NCBI GenBank assembly: GCA_964477265.1
Contig: CAYZDJ010000017.1
Span: forward strand, 1-61,133
Length of the DNA stretch: 61,133 nucleotides
Direction: 5' to 3'
Source of the DNA: CAIVPM01 sp964477265
GTDB taxonomy: Bacteria; Bacteroidota; Bacteroidia; Chitinophagales; Chitinophagaceae
This document shows positions 27,901-34,913 of the stretch, in pieces. Numbering within the stretch: the stretch's first letter is position 1; the number at the start of each line of letters is the position of its first letter. Made by a program: the position numbers and the translations under genes. Below the pieces are notes generated by a model. That model made no database searches. It saw only the letters and a program-made list of their open reading frames with translations, and was not told the DNA's origin.

Positions 27901-28235
27901 CCAACTGATAAATTTGAGGATTGTGAAGAAAATATTGAATCCCAAACAGGTTTAGCTATCGTTGGCATATCTGTTAAAGAAGTGCTCGAATACCACAAGG
28001 TAAATGTTGTTGGTGTGCCTGGGAATGTAGCATTCTTGAACATTTCAACAGCATCTAAAAAGATTGGGTATGGATTGGTGTTTTCAACATTAAATGTAAC
28101 ACACGAATTGCCCTGAGTAACACCTGCACCTGTGTAACCAGAAGCACCATTTATAGTACTAATGGTGGTTTGGGCATTAGCACAATAAAATACTGTGGAT
28201 AATAATAAAAAAAGAATAGATAAACTTTTTTTCAT
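21987..28235 (-). CDS. Giant T9SS-secreted surface protein: three Ig-like plus parallel beta-helix repeats
   Basis: The protein is 2,082 residues from the ATG at 28235. That start gives the signal peptide KKSLSILFLLLSTVFYCANA, and the -7 promoter box lies just upstream. An N-terminal domain of about 200 residues is followed by three copies of a ~560-residue unit. Each has a short Ig-like part (TYQW ... YYRCKV) and a long right-handed beta-helix with many Asn/Gly-rich rungs (GNGNYN, NVIKR, NNTI). Helix starts fall near residues 310, 870 and 1430. The tail has LPVKLIDFKG, a fibronectin-like region and the type A sorting domain NAYPNPVISNLNL ... GTYIIKALC. It is exported by T9SS and anchored or released at the surface. 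The beta-helices suggest polysaccharide or adhesive binding. No catalytic residues can be assigned. Confidence 0.85.
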   Translation of the reverse strand: MKKSLSILFLLLSTVFYCANAQTTISTINGASGYTGAGVTQGNSCVTFNVENTNPYPIFLDAVEMFKNATFPGTPTTFTLWYSSTSLTDMPTIAKPVWDSIFSSQSSNLSVGYNTIFNGINFVIPANTQYRFAVQSSNGIAFSGTYYTGCSPNTLSAGGVNLILGEAQLNGTSVGWMGSMPNPQIGPRWFTGSITFSQASLCTSSITAGNAVSSTTTACSGNPFTLSLSGTTQALGMTYQWESSPNGTTGWTPISSNGATKRTFVTSQSVNTFYRCKVSCGATSVYTSSVAVTTPAAVSGNFTINSSIATGGTNFNNFADAINHIACGINGPVKFTVVPGTGPYNEQVMIPHIGGTSSTNTITIVGNGETLTSSTTTAANKAIMWLNGADNVIIDSLAIDGSQGSFGWGVLISNNANGNTVKKCNIILNATAQNSNYVGVLVGFWGTNVLVDNNNNNNSIIDNTVTGGYYSVYMSGDNFNPTGSINNVVKGNTFKDMYGFCIVASYMSSGLVISNNDISRPARTNSVTTAGLNLGQNCWGALIEKNKIHNMFDAMQSNLAQFIGISINGKGRTGQEIKVLNNLIYNISGNGYQNGLAINSDTALVYHNTVVFDDGAAANGQTYGISTATPVSGTEIKNNLIVITRSGIKQKRAISFNNATLSVVCNNNAFYFNPPNGTDNYFGQIGVQLFATLQDWKTTAGYDAQSDEGDPAFVSSSTGDFTPTYPNFNDIGYNVGVATDINDASRSLSAPDPGAVEFTITPCSSPIVTGTINSVSNVCSNTSFGLGLLGNSVGAGQTYTYQWSLNGTSNWNNVANPLTNPNISTSQPQTYYYRCKVKCGTDSAYTPASLITSPVLVSGTYTINSGAATGGNNFNNFNDAINHIACGINGPIVFNVLPNSGPYNEKVVIPAIKGTSNANTITINGNGNALTYTAPTTNDRVTLHIKGTDHLNIDYLTIDASSGASAGWAVLFSNQADSNVIKRSTIISSDLATNQNYAGIVFSNTNTSLYGSGNNGNYNRMLNDTITGGYYGAYLYGNFASSTQNNNNTFKDCEIRDFYSAGIYAQGQSSGFMVSHNQFTRPSRTNSGYSTYGVYLSGNMSSVLIEKNRIHNLYDFLPASVGTSFGIYVNAKAKAGFENKVLNNLIYNANNNGPAYGIYNSAGDSMLAYHNTIILDDQATTTGSAYGIYHSYLGNGTQYKNNIVSVTRSGTGIKRCIYVGDAAIKLKCDNNILFLNAATGINNHLGQLGNQNLTTLSAWQSASNFDINSQSIDPAFSLSLVGGYDSYAPTNGVINGLGVDVSVTSDINGKARTNVPDPGAVEIDFAACVNPPIPGTSITTNANVCPNNQFILNLVGNSQGAGQTYQWYRSATGTAGTWSTVGLPSTSATINTIQATTNYYRCGVSCSGGTTVYSTPVLVSSPTSISGAFTIDNFGTPSPTVFLNFTDALKFITCAGMGGAITLNVAPNSGPYNEKIYIPQITGASATNKLIINGSGATLNYASSDPANRTAIILDGANYVIIDSLNVDVTGGTYGWGILLTNQANNNTISNCIVTTNTESTNTNFAGILVNGSTQTFPVSGNNGSNNIISNNTVIGGYHGIALYGNTLNTTQNNANQVTGNTVTDFYAFGIYGAYQSTGFVVKKNDISRPTRTNSTATAGVQVALGCADVLVEKNRIHGMFDAQPTSTSAFSGIYMAGKGKPTMPNKVINNAIYDINSSGPIYGINNSAGDTMLAYHNTIVFDNANGAGTSTIVGLYQSQAASGIEFKNNVVAITRASTGLKRCFYFSTSASNIVSDYNLVYLKSAGANNKIGTCNSVDYVTLANWQASACAAFDTHSIDTNPLFTGVSSSNFIPGAAFCDDKGTPVGVTTDLLEKPRSSTTPDIGAFEIIIQLPVKLIDFKGSKYGSSNLLSWTTITELNNTGFELQRSSNGRDFTKIGFIATKADNGNSGAVINYSFEDNNPLAGTCYYRLKQIDKDGKYSYSSVVLLTGNKGSIFEIVNAYPNPVISNLNLVVNATKDETVEMVVTDIVGKIIYRTSKPATKGLNNISINTQSLSAGTYIIKALCANGCESKAIKFVKE

Positions 28236-28268
28236 AAAGCTAAGATTATTTTTGTGGTATATAATGTT

Positions 28269-28276
28269 CAAAAGTA
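28269..28276 (-). promoter_or_regulatory. Putative -7 element of the giant T9SS gene
   Basis: On the minus strand this reads TACTTTTG, a match to TAnnTTTG, 33 bp upstream of the chosen ATG. A TTG at the -33 position is not evident. Its position argues against the longer reading that begins at 28271. Confidence 0.5.
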
Positions 28277-28514
28277 TTTAATAATAGTTATTTCTTTATA
28301 TTAATTAATAAAGGTGCATGCCAAACTATTGAAATATGATTTTGAATAAACGAGCAAAAACATATTTCTTTAAATTAAATTTACGCGATATTAATTGTAA
28401 TATCAAGTCTTCATAATTAAATTCTAAAATAATCTTTCACAGCAAACAAGATTATTAGATATTTTCTGTGTTATCTGTGCTATTTGTAGGCGAATAATAA
28501 TGTATAAAATTATA

Positions 28515-29417
28515 CTATACTCTGAAGGTTATTCCTTCAATAGCAAGGTGGGTATTTGTAAAAACTTCTTTGGCTTCAATTAAAAATTGTGAAAGTTCTT
28601 CGTATTTGCTGCTGAAATGCCCAATTAAAAGTTTGTGAACATTGGCTTTTACTGCTACAGTAGCAGCTTGTGTAGTAGTGCTGTGAAACCTAAGTGCAGC
28701 ACGTTCTTCAAGGTCTTTTAAATATGTTGTTTCGTGGTATAGTACATTAACGTTTTTTACTTTCTCAATAATATCTTCAAAGTAAATAGTATCTGCACAA
28801 TAAGCATAGCTTTTTGCAGCAGTGTTTGCAACAGTTACAAGATTATTTTCTACAATTGTACCATCTTTTTTTGCATAATCTTTTCCTTGCTTTAAACTTT
28901 CGTAATAAGCAGTTGGTATTTCATATTCCAAAGCTTTGTCTTTATCAATTTTACGTGGCACTTTCTTTTCCCTGAAAATAAAACCCCAACAAGGAATGCG
29001 ATGTTGCGTAGCAAAACATTCTATTTGATATTTACTATGGTCAACAATAATTCCTTCTTTTTCCAAAGGATGAAAATGTAAAGTAAATGGCAGGGTAGTA
29101 ACAGCTACTTTAAGTTGCATTGCAATAATTTCATCTAAACCCTTGGGTGCATATAAATGTAAATCATTCTCTCTGCCCAATAATCCCATGCTTGTAATAA
29201 GACCAATTAAGCCAAAGTAATGATCGCCGTGTAAATGAGAAATAAAAATGTGATTTATCTTGCTGCGTTTAATTTTATACCTGGCAATTTGCATTTGTGT
29301 TCCTTCACCACAATCTACAAGAAACACTTGCTCATTAAGTGTCACAACTTGTGCAGTTGGGTGCCTGTCAAATGCAGGAAGTGCAGAATTGTTGCCAAGT
29401 ATTGTTACGCCAAACAT
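28515..29417 (-). CDS. rnz: Ribonuclease Z
   Basis: This 300-residue metallo-beta-lactamase-fold nuclease matures the 3' end of tRNA precursors. The zinc motif HLHGDH is at residues 61-66 (H61, H63, D65, H66). FLVDCGEGTQMQ near 32-43 and the late YHETTY and GHFSSKY segments complete the RNase Z pattern. A ~40-residue insertion around 150-200 holds the flexible-arm region. Length and start (ATG at 29417) are normal for the bacterial short form. It stands alone: the DUF2279 gene 72 bp upstream is separated by word-like repeats. Confidence 0.92.
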   Translation of the reverse strand: MFGVTILGNNSALPAFDRHPTAQVVTLNEQVFLVDCGEGTQMQIARYKIKRSKINHIFISHLHGDHYFGLIGLITSMGLLGRENDLHLYAPKGLDEIIAMQLKVAVTTLPFTLHFHPLEKEGIIVDHSKYQIECFATQHRIPCWGFIFREKKVPRKIDKDKALEYEIPTAYYESLKQGKDYAKKDGTIVENNLVTVANTAAKSYAYCADTIYFEDIIEKVKNVNVLYHETTYLKDLEERAALRFHSTTTQAATVAVKANVHKLLIGHFSSKYEELSQFLIEAKEVFTNTHLAIEGITFRV

Positions 29418-29423
29418 ATTTGA

Positions 29424-29487
29424 GATTTAACGTTTAATGTTAAAGGTTAGTGCTGTTTTCTCAACTTTAAACTTTGAACTTTAGACT
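29424..29487. repeat. Word-like AT-rich inverted repeat (TTTAACGTTTAATGTT ... CTTTAAACTTTGAAC)
   Basis: An imperfect inverted repeat built from TTAAA/TTTAA words fills the spacer between the DUF2279 and rnz genes. The same word type makes the perfect inverted repeat at 58380-58442. Confidence 0.45.
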
Positions 29488-29489
29488 AT

Positions 29490-30506
29490 TTAAAAATGTA
29501 TCCAATTCCATTTTAAACCTCCTCTCGAAAGCTCTAAGCTTGGTGCAGGAAATTTAAAACTGTTTAATACAAATAACGCTGTTTTTAAAAATTTGTTTTT
29601 AGTTTCTATTTTGGTTAAGTCAATATCTGGTGCTATATACCATTGACGATAACGTTGATAGTAATCTTCAGGAAAAGCAAGTTGTCCATTGGCATCTAAA
29701 ATGCCATCCCAATAAGCACCATACATATCTTGCCCACCATAGCCAAAAGCAACATTTAACCAGCTTGGTACATTGGCTTTTTTAAAAAAGGATTTTATGT
29801 TGAAGCTAAACCAGTAAGTCTGTGCATTATAATCTTTAAACAACCTTTCAGTTTTTGATTTGCCATAAATTCCGTTCAAATATGCATCAACAACAGGTGG
29901 ACTATAACTTGCCAAGTGTGTACCATATTTCATTGTTATGCGTTGTTCATTCCATGCAAGTTCTTGGCCAATTAATAAACCAGTGCCTAAAATGTTGGCA
30001 CCATAATCTCCAACACTAAAACCCCAATGGTCGCTAAAACCATCCATTACCTCAATTACAGTTTCATAAGCAAGGCCAGTCATACCACCAATCCACACAT
30101 ATCTATTCTTTGGTACACCAGCCCATTTCCACATTTGCATACTCATTCTTCCGCCTACATAGGCACCATACATGTGGCTTACTTTATCAACCTGCAAGTA
30201 CTCTCCAATATCGTTAAAAAAATGAAAGTTACTTTTAGGATAATCTTTATACCAAAAAGAATTTAAAGAAATAAAATTTGCTGTGTAGCCAGCAATTTGA
30301 GAGTATATGATAAGCCTCTCTTTCTTTTTGGAGTAAGGGAAAAACTGATTTCCGTTAGTAAAATATTTTTTTACAGTATCTGACTTTAATGTGTTTGTAT
30401 CAATAAAAAATTTGCTTTCATTTTCTTTAAGGCTATCAATGTTATTTTCATGTGCATTAACATTTACAAAATAAAAAACACCAATAATCAGACACAATTT
30501 CTTCAT
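29490..30506 (-). CDS. DUF2279 family protein, exported
   Basis: The protein is 338 residues. I take the ATG at 30506 because the signal peptide KKLCLIIGVFYFVNVNA then sits at the N-terminus; the longer reading adds 25 hydrophobic residues. After ~90 residues comes the DUF2279 block: DKVSHMYGAYVGGRM, GLAYETVIEVMDGFSDHWGFSVGD and a C-terminal beta-rich region (AFGYGGQDMYGAYW). DUF2279/YfiM-like proteins are membrane-associated and uncharacterised in Bacteroidota. It diverges from the phosphohexomutase gene, whose start lies 90 bp away. Confidence 0.8.
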   Translation of the reverse strand: MKKLCLIIGVFYFVNVNAHENNIDSLKENESKFFIDTNTLKSDTVKKYFTNGNQFFPYSKKKERLIIYSQIAGYTANFISLNSFWYKDYPKSNFHFFNDIGEYLQVDKVSHMYGAYVGGRMSMQMWKWAGVPKNRYVWIGGMTGLAYETVIEVMDGFSDHWGFSVGDYGANILGTGLLIGQELAWNEQRITMKYGTHLASYSPPVVDAYLNGIYGKSKTERLFKDYNAQTYWFSFNIKSFFKKANVPSWLNVAFGYGGQDMYGAYWDGILDANGQLAFPEDYYQRYRQWYIAPDIDLTKIETKNKFLKTALFVLNSFKFPAPSLELSRGGLKWNWIHF

Positions 30507-30596
30507 TCGCCAAACATAGACAAATAAAAAAATATCCACATTAAAATAAAGTAAAATTAATTTTAATAGCATTGCTGCCATAAATATTTAATACAT

Positions 30597-32321
30597 ATGA
30601 ACGCTACTGCTATTGAGAACATTAATATTTGGCTAAATGGCAATTATGATGCTGAAACCAAATCTATCATTTCAAAACAACAAACTGAAAATCCATCAGA
30701 GTTGGAAGACGCATTTTATAAAAGCCTTGAATTTGGCACTGGAGGATTAAGAGGATTAATGGGTGTTGGAACCAACAGAATGAATAAGTACACAGTTGGC
30801 ATGGCTACACAAGGCATGGCTAATTATTTAAAAAAGACTTATCCTGGTGAAGAAATAAAAGTTTGTGTGGGGCATGATAGTAGAAACAACAGCAGATTTT
30901 TTGCTGAAACGGTTGCTAATGTTTTTGCTGCAAATGGTATTAAGGTTTATTTATTTCCAGCATTAAGACCCACGCCAGAATTGAGTTTTGCTATAAGAAC
31001 ATTGGGTTGTAAAAGTGGAGTAGTTTGCACCGCAAGCCATAACCCTAAAGAATATAATGGCTACAAAGCTTATTGGGATGATGGTGCACAACTTGTGCCA
31101 CCACACGATAAAAATGTAATTAAAGAAGTAGAAGCTATAAGCAGTGTGGATGATGTAAAATTCACTGGTGGTGAAGCAAATATTACTATGCTTGATGAGA
31201 AAATGGATGATGCTTACATTGATATGATTAAAAGTTTGAGCGTTTATCCTGAAGTAATTGCCAAGCAACATGATTTAAAAATTGTTTATACGCCAATACA
31301 TGGCACAGGTATAACTGTTGTGCCTAAAACCCTTGCTGCATTTGGTTTTACCAATGTAACAGTTGTTGAGGAACAAGCAGAACCTAATGGAAATTTTCCT
31401 ACAGTTGCTTATCCAAATCCTGAAGAAACAGAAACAATGAGCATTGGTTTGGCAAAGGCAAAAGCATTGGATGCTGATATACTTTTAGGAACTGACCCTG
31501 ATGCTGATAGAGTAGGAGTTGGTGTAAAAAACCATAAAGGAGAATGGGTGTTAATGAATGGCAACCAAACTGCCGTTCTTGCATTTGCTTATATGATTGA
31601 GGCAAGAAAGAACAAAGGCATTGCACAACCAAACGATATGGTGATAAGCACTATTGTAACTACTGATATGATTGATGAGGTTGCAAAACAAAATGGCGTT
31701 ACTTGCTACAATGTGTTAACAGGCTTTAAATGGATTGCTTCATTATTAAAAGATAAAGAAGGAAAAGAAAATTATATAGTAGGCGGAGAAGAAAGTTTTG
31801 GTTTAATGATTGGTGATAAAGTAAGAGATAAAGATGCAGTGAGTGCTGTGGCTTTGTTATGTGAAATGGCAGCAGTAGAAAAAGCTAATGGAAAAAGCCT
31901 TTATGATAAAATGATTGAAATGTACCTGCAATATGGTTTTTACCTTGAATCATTAATTAGCATAACTAAAAAAGGAATGAATGGTGCTAAAGAAATTGCA
32001 GATATGATGACAGGTTACAGAGCAAATCCTCCTGCAACAATTAATGGTAGTAAAGTAGTTGAGTTATTGGATTATGAATTGCAAACAGGCAAAAATTTAA
32101 TTACAGGCGAAAGCTGGGTTATTGATTTGCCAAAAAGCAATGTTTTGCAATTTATAACAGAAGATGGCAGCAAGATTAGTGCAAGGCCAAGTGGTACTGA
32201 ACCAAAAATTAAATTTTATTTTAGTGTGAATACCAAACTAAATAATAAAGATGAGTTTGATGCTAAATATGCGGCGTTAGAACAAAGAATTAAGGATATT
32301 ACTGCTGATATGAAACTATAA
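30597..32321 (+). CDS. Phospho-sugar mutase (alpha-D-phosphohexomutase)
   Basis: This 574-residue enzyme interconverts hexose 1- and 6-phosphates. The phosphoserine loop TASHNPKEYNG carries S147, the metal loop GTDPDADRVG lies near 298-307, the sugar loop GGEESFG near 398-404 and the phosphate loop RPSGTEPK near 530-537. This is the full set of four domains. It belongs to the PgcA-like phosphoglucomutase/phosphomannomutase branch with an N-terminal extension. Whether it acts on glucose or mannose cannot be read. With malQ in the same window a glucose-1-phosphate role is reasonable, but the genes are not linked. A hairpin follows the stop. Confidence 0.9.
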   Translation: MNATAIENINIWLNGNYDAETKSIISKQQTENPSELEDAFYKSLEFGTGGLRGLMGVGTNRMNKYTVGMATQGMANYLKKTYPGEEIKVCVGHDSRNNSRFFAETVANVFAANGIKVYLFPALRPTPELSFAIRTLGCKSGVVCTASHNPKEYNGYKAYWDDGAQLVPPHDKNVIKEVEAISSVDDVKFTGGEANITMLDEKMDDAYIDMIKSLSVYPEVIAKQHDLKIVYTPIHGTGITVVPKTLAAFGFTNVTVVEEQAEPNGNFPTVAYPNPEETETMSIGLAKAKALDADILLGTDPDADRVGVGVKNHKGEWVLMNGNQTAVLAFAYMIEARKNKGIAQPNDMVISTIVTTDMIDEVAKQNGVTCYNVLTGFKWIASLLKDKEGKENYIVGGEESFGLMIGDKVRDKDAVSAVALLCEMAAVEKANGKSLYDKMIEMYLQYGFYLESLISITKKGMNGAKEIADMMTGYRANPPATINGSKVVELLDYELQTGKNLITGESWVIDLPKSNVLQFITEDGSKISARPSGTEPKIKFYFSVNTKLNNKDEFDAKYAALEQRIKDITADMKL

Positions 32322-32338
32322 TTTTTTTGATTTAATAA

Positions 32339-32395
32339 GCCACGAATTCACAAATTATAGTTTTATAGTTAATTGTGGGTTCGTGGCATTTTTTA
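32339..32395 (+). terminator. Repeat-derived hairpin terminator after the phosphohexomutase
   Basis: Arms GCCACGAATTCACAAATTA and TAATTGTGGGTTCGTGGC pair with few mismatches around a ~12-nt loop, followed by ATTTTTTATTTT. It is one of the word-like repeats of this genome and ends 9 bp before the next start. Confidence 0.65.
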
Positions 32396-32403
32396 TTTTA
32401 GTA

Positions 32404-33060
32404 ATGGCAATAACAACCCCACAATCCGAAGAATATGTTTCAAAATTTTGCTCTCAAAATGATGAGGCATTGTTTAAGTTACATAAACATATTTTAGAAA
32501 ATCACCCTCAACAGCACATGCAAAGCAGTTGGGTGCAGGGCGAGTTGTTAAGCTTTATTTCTAAAATGAAAAAGCCTAAGTATATACTTGAAATAGGCAC
32601 GTTTACTGGTTTTGCTGCTATGTGTCTTGCTAAGGGCTTGCAACCCAATGGCGAATTGCATACCATTGAATTGAGAGAGGAAGACGCAAGGCAATCTTCA
32701 GAAAACTTTAAGATTTCGCCCCAGCAAAATCAAATACATTTGCACCTTGGAAATGCTAAAAACATTATTCCAACATTATCATATAAATGGGATTTGGTTT
32801 TTATTGATGCTGACAAAACAGGATATATAGATTATTATAATTTGGTGTTACCACAACTTGCAGATGATGGAATTATAATAGCAGATAACGTTTTATTTCA
32901 TGGGCAGGTATTTGAAAAAAACATTACTGGCAAAAATGCAAAAGCCATACACGAATTTAATAACTATGTAGCAAGCGATAAAAGAACAGAACAAGTGATG
33001 CTTACCGTAAGAGATGGATTAATGCTGATACGAAAAAAAAGTTTTACCACAGAGGCATAG
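32404..33060 (+). CDS. Class I O-methyltransferase (COMT/caffeoyl-CoA-type)
   Basis: The protein is 218 residues from the ATG at 32404. The earlier GTG at 32383 is inside the terminator hairpin. SAM-binding motif I is EIGTFTGFAAMCLA near residues 61-74, followed by HTIELREEDA and the metal-binding-type FIDADKTGY and ADNVLFHG motifs of the divalent-cation O-methyltransferase family. The acceptor is unknown; relatives methylate catechols or act on tRNA hydroxyuridine (TrmR). The last five codons and the stop lie in the left arm of a repeat (33041-33062), so the C-terminus FTTEA comes from repeat sequence. Confidence 0.85.
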   Translation: MAITTPQSEEYVSKFCSQNDEALFKLHKHILENHPQQHMQSSWVQGELLSFISKMKKPKYILEIGTFTGFAAMCLAKGLQPNGELHTIELREEDARQSSENFKISPQQNQIHLHLGNAKNIIPTLSYKWDLVFIDADKTGYIDYYNLVLPQLADDGIIIADNVLFHGQVFEKNITGKNAKAIHEFNNYVASDKRTEQVMLTVRDGLMLIRKKSFTTEA

Positions 33061-33110
33061 AGAAGTTAGCAATCATTCCTAAAACTCTGTGCCTCTGTGG
33101 TAAGTAAAAC
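33041..33110. repeat. Inverted word-like repeat (ACCACAGAGGCATAGAG ... CTCTGTGCCTCTGTGGT)
   Basis: The left arm covers the end of the O-methyltransferase gene including its TAG stop, and the right arm ends 7 bp before the next ATG. The arms pair over 17 bp with one mismatch. The hairpin lacks a following T run, so it looks like a mobile or dispersed repeat more than a terminator. Confidence 0.7.
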
Positions 33111-33116
33111 AAAAAA

Positions 33117-34199
33117 ATGATGAAAAAGATTGTAACAATATTGTTGGTTTTAATGGTGCAAATGTCTTTTGCTCAAAAAGAAAAAGTGCAGTTGTATATT
33201 GATATTTATAAAGACATTGCTATGCAGGAAATGCAACGTAGTGGCGTGCCTGCTGCTATTACACTGGCTCAGGGAATTTTAGAATCGAGATTTGGTGAAA
33301 GTGAATTGAGCCAGAAATCTAATAATCATTTTGGCATTAAATGCAAGCTTGACTGGAATGGAGAACGTGTTTATAGCGATGATGATACTAAGCAGGAGTG
33401 TTTTAGAAAATACAATACGCCACAGGAAAGCTATAAAGACCATAGTAATTTTTTAAAATCGAGAGAACATTATGCCTGGCTTTTTAAACTTGATCCAACA
33501 GATTATGCAGCATGGGCAAAGGGTTTAAAGAAAAGTGGCTATGCAACTGAAAGTGATTACCCTGAAAGATTGATTGAGCTTGTTGAAAGATATAATTTGA
33601 ACCAATACACCTTAATAGCATTAAATAAAATGCCTTATGGTGAAATGACTAAACAGGATATTGCTAAAACAGACTTGCCTGCAAAAAATAATAAAACAAC
33701 AATTACAAGCACTGTGGTAGCAGATGAAGCTGATGATGTTGAAACAACAGTAAAAACAAACAAAACCCTGGATAATGAAAAGACAAATTATCCAAACACT
33801 GTATTTACAATTAATAACACAAAAGTAATATATGCCAATGCAGGAACATCTATTCTTGCACTTGCAGAGCAATACAATATTTCCTTATCAAAACTATTTG
33901 AGATAAATGATATGGAAGAAGTGGAAATACTAGACAGACCAAGATTGATTTTTTTAGAGAAAAAACCAAAGAAAGGAGCTGCCGATTTTCATGTTGTGTT
34001 GCCTAATGAAACTTTGCAGGATATTGCTCAAAAGGAAGGTGTGAGATTAGATATGATAGAAGAATATAATGGTGTTAATAAAAAATTGCATCCTATGCTT
34101 GGCGAAAAAATTTATTTGCGTAGCAAGGCTCCAACACCTCCAAAAATGAGTACTGCAATTGCTTCAAATGCAACAATAACAAGCCCTACAACAAATTAA
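33117..34199 (+). CDS. Secreted N-acetylglucosaminidase-type peptidoglycan hydrolase with two LysM domains
   Basis: The protein is 360 residues, with a signal peptide ending MVQMSFA. The glucosaminidase domain spans ~25-160: AITLAQGILESRFG carries the likely catalytic Glu, and NNHFGIKC, YNTPQESYKDHSNFL and YAAWAKGLKKSGYAT follow. This is the flagellar-FlgJ/Atl-like fold that cuts GlcNAc-MurNAc links. A Thr/Asn linker leads to two LysM modules (~232-282 and ~288-338) that bind peptidoglycan. The C-terminus is Ser/Thr-rich. It works in the periplasm on cell-wall turnover. hpt starts 7 bp downstream and is probably co-transcribed. Confidence 0.88.
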   Translation: MMKKIVTILLVLMVQMSFAQKEKVQLYIDIYKDIAMQEMQRSGVPAAITLAQGILESRFGESELSQKSNNHFGIKCKLDWNGERVYSDDDTKQECFRKYNTPQESYKDHSNFLKSREHYAWLFKLDPTDYAAWAKGLKKSGYATESDYPERLIELVERYNLNQYTLIALNKMPYGEMTKQDIAKTDLPAKNNKTTITSTVVADEADDVETTVKTNKTLDNEKTNYPNTVFTINNTKVIYANAGTSILALAEQYNISLSKLFEINDMEEVEILDRPRLIFLEKKPKKGAADFHVVLPNETLQDIAQKEGVRLDMIEEYNGVNKKLHPMLGEKIYLRSKAPTPPKMSTAIASNATITSPTTN

Positions 34200-34206
34200 T
34201 TACTTT

Positions 34207-34746
34207 ATGAACGAGATTACAGTTTTTGATAAAACTTTTGTACCTTTCTTAGACGAAGCTACTATTCAGCAAAAAATAAAAGAACTTGGGCAACAAATAA
34301 GCACAGAATACGAAGGCAAAAAACCTTTGTTCTTAGCTATACTTAACGGCTCGTTTATGTTTGCTGCTGACTTGTTTAAAAACATATCTATTGAAGCTGA
34401 GATTTGCTTTATAAAACTGGCGTCGTATAAAGGTACTCAAAGTACTGGTCATGTTATTACCTCAATTGGTTTAGATAGCAACGTTACTAACAGAGATATA
34501 ATTATTTTAGAAGATATAGTTGATACAGGAAAAACCTTACACACTTTTTTGCCTCAATTAGTTAACCAACAACCAGCAAGCTTAAAAATTGCAACGCTGT
34601 TGCATAAGCCAGAAGCTACTGTTTACCCACTAACCATTGATTATTGCTGTTTTTCCATACCAAATAAATTTGTTTTGGGGTATGGTTTAGACTATGATGG
34701 TTATGGTAGAAACACAAAAGATATTTACCAGTTAAAGATTGATTAA
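34207..34746 (+). CDS. hpt: Hypoxanthine phosphoribosyltransferase
   Basis: This 179-residue type I phosphoribosyltransferase has the PRPP motif IILEDIVDTGKT at about residues 98-109, with the flexible loop before it (ASYKGTQSTG). FLAILNGSFMFAADL near 39-53 and the C-terminal VLGYGLDYDGYGRN complete the pattern for hypoxanthine/guanine salvage with PRPP. Length and start (ATG 34207) are usual. It is the last gene of a pair with the LysM glucosaminidase and is followed by a terminator. Confidence 0.92.
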   Translation: MNEITVFDKTFVPFLDEATIQQKIKELGQQISTEYEGKKPLFLAILNGSFMFAADLFKNISIEAEICFIKLASYKGTQSTGHVITSIGLDSNVTNRDIIILEDIVDTGKTLHTFLPQLVNQQPASLKIATLLHKPEATVYPLTIDYCCFSIPNKFVLGYGLDYDGYGRNTKDIYQLKID

Positions 34747-34777
34747 GAAATTTAAACTCTTATTATAAATTGCAAAG

Positions 34778-34812
34778 TAGCTTACATAAAAATGTGTAAG
34801 CTATTTTATTTT
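34778..34812 (+). terminator. Terminator after hpt
   Basis: A 9-bp stem (TAGCTTACA / TGTAAGCTA) with an 8-nt loop, then TTTTATTTT, 31 bp after the stop. Confidence 0.75.
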
Positions 34813-34913
34813 GTGTAAATGGTTTTAAAACCATTTATCGCACTATACATTCCTTTTGTAAATTTTATTTACACAAAGTAAATTGCAACTTGTTTGCTGC
34901 ATACATTTACACC

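Noticed and set aside
32383..32403. N-terminal extension of the O-methyltransferase from GTG 32383
   Set aside because: These codons lie in the right arm and T-rich tail of the preceding terminator.
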